From: an uncultured Desulfuromonadales bacterium | GTDB taxonomy: Bacteria > Desulfobacterota > Desulfuromonadia > Geobacterales > Pseudopelobacteraceae | Assembly: GCA_903868145.1 (NCBI GenBank) | Contig: CAIPTY010000010.1 | Location: 142,019 to 206,018 of the forward strand | Length of the DNA: 64,000 bases | Reading direction: 5' to 3' | Part shown: piece by piece, positions 1 to 8,237 of the stretch | Layout of the letters: each line of letters starts with the position of its first letter | Position numbering within the stretch: position 1 is the stretch's first letter | Position numbers and translations under genes: made by a program | Notes under the pieces: generated by a model | What the model was told of the DNA's origin: nothing | The model's input: only the letters and a program-made list of their open reading frames with translations | Database searches by the model: none

Positions 1-812
1 CATCTCAGCGGCTGAAATGGTGGTATCTTCACACCAGGCGGCGACCCGGTGCAGGGTGTTGAGAAGTTCACGCACATTACCCGGCCAGTTGTGCGCCAGC
101 AGTTAACCGCGACAAAGGAGCCAGAGGGAGTAAGACCGCCGACATGAATTGCGCGTGCCAGCAGCTCCTTGCCGGTGCCCGATTCACCTTCAATCAATAC
201 CGGCAGATTGCGGGGCGCGACACGACGAGCACCCTCCACTAGCCGTTTCATGCTGTCACTCTGGTGGATGATCTCTTCAAAAGCGGGGAGATTGGGGGGG
301 ATGGCGGCACAGCGTTCCTGAATCCGGAGATCCTGATTTTCACGGAGGCGTGGCAGGCATTCGGCGGCAATCTCGAACGGGATCGTGACGTTATTGACAC
401 CCTGTTCACGTGAGGATTCAATCAGTTGCGCCGGGTAGCGTCCGGCTGCAATAAGGATCCAGACCGCAGCCATGGCTGGAGTGCCAGGGCTTAAATGAAA
501 TGTCATGTCAATATCGACGCCAAAATCAGAACTGCATTTCTGAACAGTATCAGCGGCGGCTTCATAAATTTCGGCAAAGTTGGTGGGGCTGGTAAGTGAT
601 ATCTGGCTGGTTGAAACCGGAATATTTTTTATACTCTGAAGCCAGTGGAGGTATTGCTTCAGCTGCACTTCCGGGAAGTTGTTCAGCAAAACAAGCTGCT
701 CGAACGGCAAAGCCAGAACCGCCTGCGCAATCGAACCTAGTCCAACATTTTCACCATCTGTAACCGCGCGAAGATCCGTCCTGCCTAACCATGATATCAG
801 TATTTTTTTCAT
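1..812 (-). pseudogene. RtcR-like (CARF + AAA+) sigma-54 activator, internal deletion, 3' end outside window
   Basis: Read on the minus strand from ATG at 812 (MKKILISWLGR). The first ~190 residues resemble the CARF-type sensor domain of RtcR regulators, including a HLSPGTPAM segment. A linker (HQSDSMKRLVEGARRVAP) follows, then an AAA+ Walker A (EGESGTGKE) at about residue 210 and FVAVNC. At about position 100-108 the sequence jumps to a different frame that reads LLAHNWPGNVRELLNT and LHRVAAWCEDTTISAAEM, the end of a sigma-54 AAA+ domain. Most of the ATPase core (GAFTGA loop, Walker B, sensor I) is therefore missing and the frame is shifted. No functional activator can be made unless this is an assembly error. 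It lies next to hypB but with its own start, so a regulatory link to hydrogenase genes cannot be claimed. Confidence 0.8.
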
Positions 813-853
813 GGATATGTTTTATAAGAATACATGTAACGGTATAAGATATT

Positions 854-1621
854 TTATTTACAAGTTTCCTTCTTTGCAGCAAGCCACTGGTACCAGACTT
901 CCATCCCTTCACCGGTGCGGGCTGACAGTTCGAAAATCGTAATGGCCGGGTTGATCTGCCGCGCAAATGACTTACATTTATCCAGATCAAAATCCAGGTG
1001 GGGCAGCAGATCGATCTTATTAAGCAACAGGACGGTGGAGTTGTGAAACATCTGGGGATATTTGAGCGGTTTGTCTTCTCCCTCGGTAACGGAAAGAACT
1101 GCAACCTTGTGGTGTTCCCCCAGGTCGAATGACGCAGGGCAGACCAGATTGCCGACATTTTCGATCATCAGTAGATCCAGTTCGTCCAGGTTGAATCCCT
1201 CAGTGCCGTGCATGACCTGATGGGCATCCAGATGGCAGCCCGCTCCGGTGTTGATCTGGCGGACCGGCACACCGGTGGCGGCAATACGCTGTGCGTCATT
1301 ATCGGTCTGCTGATCGCCTTCGATGACAGCGAATCTAATTTTTCCTGCCAGATCGCGTAACGTCCGTTCAAGCAGGGTTGTCTTGCCTGATCCGGGAGAA
1401 CTCACCAGATTGAGTACATAAATTCCCTTATCCTTGAACAGTGCACGATTGAAGGATGCCAGGCGGTTGTTTTTTGCCAGGATATCCTCTTCAATGGCAA
1501 TGACGGTACGTTTGCCGCCATGGTGAACATGGCCGTGGCTGTGATCGTGTGAATGATCATGATCGTGGTCATGGTCGTGTGTGTGAGAATGATCGGGGCC
1601 GCAGCCGCAGGTTGTGCACAT
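854..1621 (-). CDS. hypB: Hydrogenase nickel-insertion GTPase HypB
   Basis: 255 aa. The N-terminus has the CxxCxC high-affinity nickel motif (CTTCGC) followed by a histidine/aspartate-rich stretch (about residues 11-35) that stores or presents Ni. The GTPase core follows: P-loop SSPGSGKTT at 74-82, an IEGDQQTDND segment, metal-site residues in NTGAGCHLDAH and ENVGNLVCP, and NKIDL for guanine recognition. HypB works with HypA to load Ni into [NiFe]-hydrogenase large subunits in the cytoplasm. The start is supported by AGGAG about 8 nt upstream. No other hyp gene lies within the window on this side. The length is normal for His-rich HypB. Very confident. Confidence 0.97.
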   Translation of the reverse strand: MCTTCGCGPDHSHTHDHDHDHDHSHDHSHGHVHHGGKRTVIAIEEDILAKNNRLASFNRALFKDKGIYVLNLVSSPGSGKTTLLERTLRDLAGKIRFAVIEGDQQTDNDAQRIAATGVPVRQINTGAGCHLDAHQVMHGTEGFNLDELDLLMIENVGNLVCPASFDLGEHHKVAVLSVTEGEDKPLKYPQMFHNSTVLLLNKIDLLPHLDFDLDKCKSFARQINPAITIFELSARTGEGMEVWYQWLAAKKETCK

Positions 1622-1689
1622 TTATGATTCTCCTGGAGTGTGATGGATGGGAAACTAGCAGGTTCTTCAGAGATATGCAACAGGCGCCG

Positions 1690-3492
1690 TCATGGGGATG
1701 ATCCAGAAAACTGAAGCTGATGAAGACGGAAATACAAGCCCTCATCTCTCATCAGTTCCTGGTGCGTTCCCTCCTCCATTTTTTTTGCACGATGGATCAC
1801 AACTATCCGATCCGCATCCTGAATGGTAGACAGACGATGGGCCACGATCAGAGAGGTCCGATTCTGCATCAGGCCGCGAATGCCCAGCTGAATCATCTGC
1901 TCCGAGGCTGAGTCCACACTGGCGGTGGCTTCATCCAGCACGAGGATTTCCGGATCGAAGGCAACGGCGCGGGCAAATGAGATTAGCTGCTTTTCCCCGA
2001 CCGAAAAATTGTTGCCTCTTTCACGCACTTCTTCTTCGTACCCTTTCGGCATTCGCTCAATGAAACGGTCGGCGCCCACGATGGCCGCAGCCTGCCGTAC
2101 CCTGCTCTGTGCCTGTTCATCGCCCAGGCAGATATTGTATTCGATGCTGCCCGCAAACAGGCAGGGGTCCTGAAGTACAATGCCGATTCGCCGACGGAGA
2201 CTGTTGAGTGGAATAGAGCGTATGTCCGTACCATTAAGCAGGATGCTACCCCCGTCAATTTCGTACAGGCGGGTCAACAGCCGGGTGATGGTGGTTTTTC
2301 CGCCTCCGCTTTCGCCTACCAGCGCAACCCGTTCACCGACGTTGATTGAAATGCTGAAATCCTCCAGGGCGTTTTCATTTCCACGGTAGGCAAACGTGAC
2401 GTGCCGGAATTCTATCAGGTGGGGTGAAGAAAGGGTGGCAGCAAAAGAAGACTCGGGTTCATCCACTCCCCTGTGTGTGGTTGCACTGTTTTTGTGAGTG
2501 TCAAGCAGTGAAAAAATCCGCTCCAGCGCCGCCATGGCTCCCTGCATGACCGAATACTTGGCCGACAGATCGCGGACTGGCGCAAAGAATTTTTCGATAT
2601 ACTGGATAAACGCCACCAGTACGCCAAAGGTCAGAGCGCCCTTGAGGATCTCCCCGCCGCCGTACCAGAAGATCAGCGCCACGGCTATCGAAGAGAGCGC
2701 TTCCACCATGGCATATAACGATGCATCCCAGAAGATGACCGGCATGTTGGCGTCACGATAGGATGCATTCAGTTCTCTGAACCGCCGCTCTTCATCCTGC
2801 TGGCGATTGAAAATCTGGATGATCGATATGCCTCCGATGGCCTCTGCCAGAAAGGAGTTGAGCCGCCCCAGACGTGCGCGCACCTCCCTGAACGACTGGC
2901 GCATGCGGCGACGGAAGCTGTAGGCGACATACGCCAGTATGGGCAGGACGGAGAATGTCACCATTGAGAGTTTCGGGTTCATCCAGATCATGATCGACAC
3001 GATCCCGGCCAGCAGCATGATGTCGCCGATGATGGTGATGATGCCGGAGGCAAACATCTCGCCCAGAACCTCTACATCACTGGTAAGACGGGTGACAGCG
3101 CTTCCCGTCGGGGTGCGGTCGAACCACGACACCGGCAGATTCATCACGTGGCGGAAGAGCTCTGCACGCATATCCGCCATGACACGCTGGCCGACAGACT
3201 GCAACAGGAAAACTTCCAGGAAGGAGAGCAGTGATTCTATGAGCAGAATCCCCAAAAATGCCAGGGCGATGGTTTCAAGACCGGCCAGTCTGCCGGTTGT
3301 TATGTGCCCGTCTATGGCCAGTTTGATGATCCACGGCTGCGCCAGACGACAGGCTGCCACCAGCGGCAGGATCAGTAATACCAGCACGATAGACATGCGA
3401 TACGGAGATACGTATGCGAAAAAACGTTTCAGCAACCGGCCATCGTACGCCTTGCCGGCTATTTCCTCTTCGTAAATACCGCTGTTGTGCAT
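1690..3492 (-). CDS. ABC exporter, fused permease-ATPase (MsbA/MdlB type)
   Basis: 600 aa half-transporter. An N-terminal exporter membrane domain (about residues 20-320, several hydrophobic helices) precedes an ATPase domain with Walker A (VGESGGGKTT, about residue 395), a signature in the variant form FSVGEKQL, Walker B ILVLDEATASVD and H-loop AHRLSTI. It should act as a homodimer or heterodimer exporting a lipid, drug or peptide; the substrate cannot be told from sequence. SVGEKQL instead of LSGGQ is seen in the MdlB/YheH-like branch, whose members often pair with a second half-transporter; none is adjacent here. It ends about 70 nt before the hypB start on the same strand. Confidence 0.92.
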   Translation of the reverse strand: MHNSGIYEEEIAGKAYDGRLLKRFFAYVSPYRMSIVLVLLILPLVAACRLAQPWIIKLAIDGHITTGRLAGLETIALAFLGILLIESLLSFLEVFLLQSVGQRVMADMRAELFRHVMNLPVSWFDRTPTGSAVTRLTSDVEVLGEMFASGIITIIGDIMLLAGIVSIMIWMNPKLSMVTFSVLPILAYVAYSFRRRMRQSFREVRARLGRLNSFLAEAIGGISIIQIFNRQQDEERRFRELNASYRDANMPVIFWDASLYAMVEALSSIAVALIFWYGGGEILKGALTFGVLVAFIQYIEKFFAPVRDLSAKYSVMQGAMAALERIFSLLDTHKNSATTHRGVDEPESSFAATLSSPHLIEFRHVTFAYRGNENALEDFSISINVGERVALVGESGGGKTTITRLLTRLYEIDGGSILLNGTDIRSIPLNSLRRRIGIVLQDPCLFAGSIEYNICLGDEQAQSRVRQAAAIVGADRFIERMPKGYEEEVRERGNNFSVGEKQLISFARAVAFDPEILVLDEATASVDSASEQMIQLGIRGLMQNRTSLIVAHRLSTIQDADRIVVIHRAKKMEEGTHQELMRDEGLYFRLHQLQFSGSSP

Positions 3493-3675
3493 GGATGCTC
3501 CGAAAGTTGTTCAGATGCGGTCATTATCGCCGACAATATCAGACTATTGATCAAGGCTGCAACCCTGCCGAATTGCAACACAATAGACCATGCAGAAAAT
3601 TTTGGCATAAAATTATTGCATTCTCCTGCTTGATCGGGTATTGTCGACCAAATTGATAGTTACAATAATTATATA

Positions 3676-3765
3676 AGATATACGAAAATACTAAACTATC
3701 CGCAAGGGTAGGACGGAAAGCCTAAGGGTCTCACAGAGACAGCCGGGTCGCCGAAATATCGATCA
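3676..3765 (+). promoter_or_regulatory. GEMM-I riboswitch, copy 1 (c-di-GMP or cGAMP sensing)
   Basis: Contains the GEMM-I core: an ACTAAAC segment, a first helix closed by a CGCAAG-type loop, GGACGGAAAGCCTAAGGGTC, a second hairpin (GGTCTCACAGAGACAGCC) and GGGTCGCCG. P1 can form between GATAT (3678-3682) and ATATC (3756-3760). Geobacter GEMM-I members upstream of cytochrome genes are known to include the cGAMP-selective GEMM-Ib subclass; which ligand applies here is inferred, not shown. The P1 3' strand is also the 5' arm of a terminator hairpin, which suggests that ligand binding turns transcription on. Confidence 0.88.
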
Positions 3766-3791
3766 GTCGATATAACGCACCCGGTTTTTTT
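3743..3791 (+). terminator. Riboswitch-controlled intrinsic terminator
   Basis: CCGGGT (3743-3748) pairs with ACCCGG (3779-3784), and an inner perfect hairpin ATATCGA/TCGATAT (about 3757-3773) lies between them. A run of seven T follows (3785-3791). Its 5' arm overlaps the end of the first GEMM aptamer, so aptamer folding and terminator folding exclude each other. Confidence 0.85.
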
Positions 3792-3836
3792 GTGTTTATA
3801 CCGGGGGAACTGACAACAATGAAAGGAGAACCGGCT

Positions 3837-3854
3837 ATGGGATTGTTATTCTAG
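3837..3854 (+). other. Five-codon open frame with good RBS between the two riboswitches
   Basis: AAAGGAGAA is followed at proper spacing by ATG GGA TTG TTA TTC TAG. The layout (riboswitch, RBS, ATG) copies that of the cytochrome gene downstream. It is most simply a remnant of a duplicated riboswitch-plus-gene unit whose gene was lost, or a leader peptide. Function unknown. Confidence 0.4.
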
Positions 3855-3883
3855 TCTGCTCATAACTGAAGACTGTGACAGGG

Positions 3884-3970
3884 GATAGACGACAATACTA
3901 AACCATTCGAGAGGATGGGACGGAAAGCCTAAGGGTCTCACTGAGACAGCCGGGTCGCCGAAATATCGAT
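3884..3970 (+). promoter_or_regulatory. GEMM-I riboswitch, copy 2, directly upstream of cytochrome gene
   Basis: Same core as copy 1 (ACTAAACC, GGGACGGAAAGCCTAAGG, GTCTCACTGAGACAGCC, GGGTCGCCGAAATATCGAT) with compensatory loop differences. I do not see a U-tract terminator after it. The 3' part GTCGCC (3954-3959) could pair with GGCGAC (4010-4015) just before the RBS (AAAGGAG, about 4023-4029), so control may be at another level; this is inference. It lies about 65 nt before the ATG at 4035. Confidence 0.85.
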
Positions 3971-4034
3971 CAATCAAGATCAAGCTCCGCTTTAACGGCT
4001 ACTGCCGGGGGCGACTACCGACAAAGGAGACACT

Positions 4035-4931
4035 ATGAGATCGAAAATCAAGGCAATGATACTTATGTTCTGTGCGGTTGCAGTGGGAATTGTGGCGGGC
4101 TGCGGGGGCGGCGGCGGGGGAGGCACAACTCCGGCTGCCGGGACAAGCGCGGCATCCTCCGGGTCGACGGCACCCGACGCCACGGCCCCGCCAGCATCAA
4201 CTCCGGCTTCAACGCCAGCCTCAACACCGGCTTCAGCGCCGGCCTCAACGGTGGACGGTGCAGCGCTTTATGCAGCAAAGTGTGCCGGTTGCCATGGCGC
4301 GCTGGCCACATCCAGCAAAACCGGTATTACCCTGGCGCGCCTTCAGGCCGGCATCAACGGCGATTCCGGTGGCATGGGATCCTTGTCAAGCCTGACGAGC
4401 GACGAGTTGCAGGGCATTGTTACAGCTCTGAACCCCACGACAACCACTTCGACACCGCCCGCAACCCCGGCACCGCCTTCAACCTCTACCGATGGCGCAA
4501 CTCTCTATGCCAGCAGTTGCGCAGGCTGTCATGGCGCGCTGGCGTCTTCCGCAAAGGCCGGGGCAGCGGCTGCCAGCATTCAGACGGCAATCAACAATAA
4601 TATCGGCACCATGGGGTCGTTGTCGGCTCTAACGCCAACCCAGGTCAGCGCCATTGCAACAGCTTTAGCCGGTGCAACATCGACGGCGCCCCCGGCAACC
4701 CCGCCCGCGTGCGGAAGCTGCCATGCCATACCGCCTGCAACAGGCCGGCATTCCAAACACAACAAGGCAAGCGTCGCCACCTGCGCCACCTGCCATGGTA
4801 CCGGCTACAGCAGCACAGCTTACAATGCGGCTACCCACAACAACGGCACGAAAAACCTGGTAAGCACTATTGGCTGGAATTCTACAAGCCGCTCATGCTC
4901 GAATTCATGCCACGGCAGCAGAACCTGGTAG
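4035..4931 (+). CDS. Multiheme c-type cytochrome lipoprotein
   Basis: 298 aa. The signal peptide ends in a lipobox (VGIVAGC, Cys at about 17-19 residues after the first hydrophobic residues), followed by a glycine run and a Ser/Thr/Pro/Ala-rich linker with PAST repeats. Two class I-like cytochrome modules follow, each beginning DGAxLYAxxCAGCHG and ending in a methionine-containing GxMGSL segment. A C-terminal cluster has CGSCH, CATCH and CSNSCH. That gives four CXXCH hemes plus one possible CX3CH heme. It resembles Geobacter outer-surface or periplasmic electron-transfer cytochromes. RBS AAAGGAG. Expression is likely controlled by the upstream GEMM riboswitches, linking it to cyclic dinucleotide signalling. 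Confidence 0.9.
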   Translation: MRSKIKAMILMFCAVAVGIVAGCGGGGGGGTTPAAGTSAASSGSTAPDATAPPASTPASTPASTPASAPASTVDGAALYAAKCAGCHGALATSSKTGITLARLQAGINGDSGGMGSLSSLTSDELQGIVTALNPTTTTSTPPATPAPPSTSTDGATLYASSCAGCHGALASSAKAGAAAASIQTAINNNIGTMGSLSALTPTQVSAIATALAGATSTAPPATPPACGSCHAIPPATGRHSKHNKASVATCATCHGTGYSSTAYNAATHNNGTKNLVSTIGWNSTSRSCSNSCHGSRTW

Positions 4932-4957
4932 ACGAGACTATTTCATCGTAGCAGAAG

Positions 4958-4992
4958 AGGCCGCCCCCCTATACGGAGGCGGCCTTATTTTT
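4958..4992 (+). terminator. Intrinsic terminator after cytochrome gene
   Basis: AGGCCGCC (4958-4965) pairs with GGCGGCCT (4978-4985), followed by TATTTTTTT on the plus strand. It lies between the cytochrome gene and the convergent amino-acid importer operon. Confidence 0.85.
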
Positions 4993-5016
4993 TTACATGG
5001 TTTTGCGTGTAAGTTT

Positions 5017-5715
5017 TTAAACGGTGCCGCGCCAGGCAAGGCGCTGTTCCAACCAGCGGGAGAGGCTGGTAAAGGCGTAGCAGAGAATGAAGTAGACGAT
5101 GGCGATGAAGACGAAAATCTCGGTTGGGAAAGCCATTGTGCGGTTATTGATCTGGGTGGCAACGTGGGTAAGTTCTGATACCCCGACGATGAATGCCAGT
5201 GAGGTGTCCTTTATCAACGAGACAAACTGGTTGACAAAGGAGGGGATCATGTTGCGCAGCCCCTGTGGCAGAACGATGTAGAGCATGGCCTGCCAGGATG
5301 TCAGGCCGGTTGAAATGGCCGCCTCTGTCTGTCCTTTGGGAATGCCTTCGATGCCCGCCACGACTATTCTCGACATGTAAGCCGAGGTGAAAAGTGTCAG
5401 GGCCATGATGACGGTATTATTCTCGGCCACCTTGCCGAACAGGGCCGGCAACAGGAAATACATCCAGAAGATGACCATCAGCAGGGGCATGCCTCGCACG
5501 AGATTGATGAATGCAAGGGCCGGGTAGCGAATGACAGGAAAGCGCGATATGCTGAGAAGTCCCAGTATCATGCCGCCAAAGAAGGAGAGAACACACGAGA
5601 CAACGGCCAGATAGAGCGTCAGTCCGACGCCCCCCAACGGGCCGTGAGGAAATCGGCCGATCATGAAGTGGGTGAAATTGTCTGTTATGACTGAAAAATT
5701 AAAAAACTCTTCCAT
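5017..5715 (-). CDS. gltK: Polar amino-acid ABC importer permease (GltK type)
   Basis: 232 aa from the ATG at 5715 (MEEFFNFSVITDNF), one nucleotide after the stop of the preceding permease gene; a longer frame upstream overlaps that gene and is less likely. Five or so membrane helices and the EAA loop typical of HisM/GltK permeases (GIPKGQTEAAISTGLT) are visible. It forms a heterodimeric channel with the adjacent permease to take up acidic or polar amino acids. Last gene of the gltL-I-J-K-like operon on the minus strand. Confidence 0.9.
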   Translation of the reverse strand: MEEFFNFSVITDNFTHFMIGRFPHGPLGGVGLTLYLAVVSCVLSFFGGMILGLLSISRFPVIRYPALAFINLVRGMPLLMVIFWMYFLLPALFGKVAENNTVIMALTLFTSAYMSRIVVAGIEGIPKGQTEAAISTGLTSWQAMLYIVLPQGLRNMIPSFVNQFVSLIKDTSLAFIVGVSELTHVATQINNRTMAFPTEIFVFIAIVYFILCYAFTSLSRWLEQRLAWRGTV

Positions 5716-5716
5716 A

Positions 5717-6424
5717 TCAGGCGGCCTTGTGCAGGTTGAGAACTTTTTCGTTATAGGTGTTGACAAGTGTTGTTATGAGGATTGAAAGCACAAGATAGAC
5801 AACTGTGGCGGCCGTGAACGCCTCGAATCCCTTGAAGGTGTAGCTTTCCACCTGGCGGGCCTGATAGGTCATTTCCATGACGCCGATTGTCATGGCAAGT
5901 GATGAGTTTTTGGCCAGGTTGAGAAACTGGTTGACCAGCGGAGGTATTGTGATACGAACCGCCTGCGGCAGGATAATGTACTGCATCGATCGTAAATAAG
6001 AAAAACCTGCGCTGCGGGATGCCTCCATCTGCTCCTTCGGAATTGAGAGTATGCCGGAACGGATGTCTTCGGCAATAAAGGCGGAAGTGTAGATGGTCAG
6101 GGCTATGACAGCGGCGGCAAACTCGAAATTGGTGCTGACCAGCCAGTCGTTTACAACCGCAGGCAGAATCTTATACGAGCCGAAATACCAGAAAAAGATC
6201 TGAACCAGCAGCGGGGTGTTGCGAAAAAACTCCAGATAGGCGTGGGCAAACCAGCGAACCGGCTTGTTGTGCGCCATTCGCATGACGGCAATGACGAGCC
6301 CCAGCACAAAGGCGAGGACGATGGAAATCGCCGACAGTTTGAGTGTCGTGATCAGTCCGGCGACCAGCCAGTCAAAATACTTTCCTGAGGTTATGATCGA
6401 CCAGTCAAATTGGTAATTGAGCAC
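5717..6424 (-). CDS. gltJ: Polar amino-acid ABC importer permease (GltJ type)
   Basis: 235 aa with the HisM/GltJ permease fold: hydrophobic helices, a FFRNTPLLVQIFF segment near residue 88, and an EAA loop (SIPKEQMEASRSAGFS). It partners GltK in the membrane. Its gene sits between the binding-protein gene and gltK with almost no gap to gltK, indicating one transcript. The substrate is called glutamate/aspartate-like from family resemblance only. Confidence 0.9.
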   Translation of the reverse strand: MLNYQFDWSIITSGKYFDWLVAGLITTLKLSAISIVLAFVLGLVIAVMRMAHNKPVRWFAHAYLEFFRNTPLLVQIFFWYFGSYKILPAVVNDWLVSTNFEFAAAVIALTIYTSAFIAEDIRSGILSIPKEQMEASRSAGFSYLRSMQYIILPQAVRITIPPLVNQFLNLAKNSSLAMTIGVMEMTYQARQVESYTFKGFEAFTAATVVYLVLSILITTLVNTYNEKVLNLHKAA

Positions 6425-6493
6425 GGGAAACCCTCGAGAGGGGCGAGGGGGCAGGCAGATGCCTGACTCCGCGCCACGTGATCCCTGAATTGT

Positions 6494-7315
6494 CTACTTG
6501 TCTGCCGTAATTTTGAAGGATCTTTTCAAGGGTGCTTCTGATTTTGGCCCAAACCACTTGTCGAATATCTTTTTTGCTTCGCCGGATTTTTCCATCTCCA
6601 GGAGAGTCTTATTGACGAAATCAACAAAGTTCTTGTCGTCCTTGCGCATGCCGAGTCCATACGGTTCATCGGAAATCTGGACGTTCGGAATTTCATACTT
6701 GCCTCGGATATTCTTGGGAGCCTTGCCCAGGATACCGGCCAGGATGGCCTCGTCGGTTGTTACAGCTGCAACCTTACCCTGCTGGAGAGCCAGGAATGCC
6801 GGCGGGTAGTCGTCAAACGACAGCACGTTTGCCGATGGGATTGCCTTCTTCACGTTCTGCTCGGACGTTGAGCCTTTGGCGGTGCCGATTTTTTTGCCTT
6901 CCAGGTCCTTCAGGCTCTTGACGCCGCCCTTTTTGGTGATGAATTTCTGGCCGGTAAAAAAGTAGGTATGGCTGAAATCGATCACTTTGGCCCGCTCGGC
7001 ATTTTTAGTCATGGTGGCCGCGATGATATCGATGTGACCTTCCTGAAGTTGGGGCATGCGGGTGGCGGAAGTGACCGGTTTGAGCTCAACCTTCACGCCA
7101 AGTTTTTTGGCAATGGCATTGACGAAATCGATGTCGTAACCAACAATTTGACGGGTTTTTTCGTCAATATAGCCGAAGGGTGCGAGAGAGTCCTTGCAGC
7201 CAACGACCAGCACACCCTTTTTCTTTACATCGGCCAGAGTGTCTCCAGCCAGGGCCGAATGAGCGGTGATTGCGACCAGAGCCATGATCATACACAAGGT
7301 TGCCAGTTTTTTCAT
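6494..7315 (-). CDS. gltI: Periplasmic amino-acid binding protein (GltI/family 3)
   Basis: 273 aa. Signal peptide with cleavage after HSALA (about residue 23). The mature protein shows family-3 solute-binding signatures: VVGCKDSLAPFGYIDEKTRQ, GYDIDFVNAIAKKLG, an arginine-containing ATMTKNAERAKVIDFS segment and a C-terminal lysine-rich tail. It captures the amino acid in the periplasm and delivers it to the GltJK permease. RBS AAGGAG 8 nt before ATG. Located between the ATPase and permease genes. Glutamate/aspartate specificity is likely but unproven. Confidence 0.92.
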   Translation of the reverse strand: MKKLATLCMIMALVAITAHSALAGDTLADVKKKGVLVVGCKDSLAPFGYIDEKTRQIVGYDIDFVNAIAKKLGVKVELKPVTSATRMPQLQEGHIDIIAATMTKNAERAKVIDFSHTYFFTGQKFITKKGGVKSLKDLEGKKIGTAKGSTSEQNVKKAIPSANVLSFDDYPPAFLALQQGKVAAVTTDEAILAGILGKAPKNIRGKYEIPNVQISDEPYGLGMRKDDKNFVDFVNKTLLEMEKSGEAKKIFDKWFGPKSEAPLKRSFKITADK

Positions 7316-7358
7316 AGTGCGTTCTCCTTTTGGGTTGATAAGATACCGGATATCGGAA

Positions 7359-8105
7359 TCAGGAACATTCGGCCTGCATGGGGGTCAAGAGCTGCCGCAA
7401 AAACTGCCGGGAGCGTTCGTGTTGCGGCCTTAGAAAAAAATCTTCGGGTGCTGCTTCTTCCAGAATAACCCCGTCTGCCATGAATACCACCCGATCAGCC
7501 ACTTCGCGCGCAAAGCCCATCTCATGCGTCACGACCACCATGGTTATACCGGTTTTTGCGAGATCCTGCATGACCTGCAACACTTCGCCGATCATCTCGG
7601 GATCCAGTGCTGAGGTGGGCTCGTCGAAGAGCATGATCTTGGGTCTCATGGCCAGCCCGCGGGCGATGGCAACGCGCTGTTGCTGTCCGCCGGAGAGCTG
7701 GGAAGGGTAGGCATCACGTTTTTCTGCAAGCCCGACACGGGTCAGCAACTGCATGGCCTGCTCTTCTGCTTCCTTTTTGGGTGTGTTTCTGATTTTGATC
7801 GGGGCCAGCGTGATGTTGCCGATGACGGACAGGTGCGGATACAGATTGAACTGCTGAAAGACAAATCCTACTTCGGCTCGTAACTTGTTGATATCAATCT
7901 TTTTATCAGAAAGATCCATGCCGTCGACCACCAAAGAGCCCTGGTTTATCGGCTCCAACTGGTTGATAGTACGGATAAGGGTCGATTTCCCGGATCCTGA
8001 GGGGCCGCAGACTACCAGCACTTCGCCCGGAGTGACATGCAGATTGATATCGTTGAGTACGTGCAACTGTTTGAACCACTTATGGACGCCACTGAAAGTA
8101 ATCAT
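7359..8105 (-). CDS. gltL: Polar amino-acid ABC importer ATPase (GltL/GlnQ type)
   Basis: 248 aa from ATG at 8105, preceded by AGGAG at good spacing; a GTG two codons upstream overlaps that RBS and is less likely. Walker [11 protein letters not shown], signature LSGGQQQR, Walker [16 protein letters not shown] and switch histidine VVTHEMGFA are all present. It powers the importer encoded by the next three genes. First gene of the operon; a leader of about 130 nt separates it from priA. Confidence 0.93.
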   Translation of the reverse strand: MITFSGVHKWFKQLHVLNDINLHVTPGEVLVVCGPSGSGKSTLIRTINQLEPINQGSLVVDGMDLSDKKIDINKLRAEVGFVFQQFNLYPHLSVIGNITLAPIKIRNTPKKEAEEQAMQLLTRVGLAEKRDAYPSQLSGGQQQRVAIARGLAMRPKIMLFDEPTSALDPEMIGEVLQVMQDLAKTGITMVVVTHEMGFAREVADRVVFMADGVILEEAAPEDFFLRPQHERSRQFLRQLLTPMQAECS

Positions 8106-8237
8106 GGTCACTCCTGAATCCGATTGATGGAAACGTGGTTTAAATTAATGTGGGACTGTATAGCATGAAGCCTGGCAGACGGCAAAGAAAAATTCTTTCG
8201 GGTCAGGCAATAAACAATCACATCGCGTAACGCCCCG

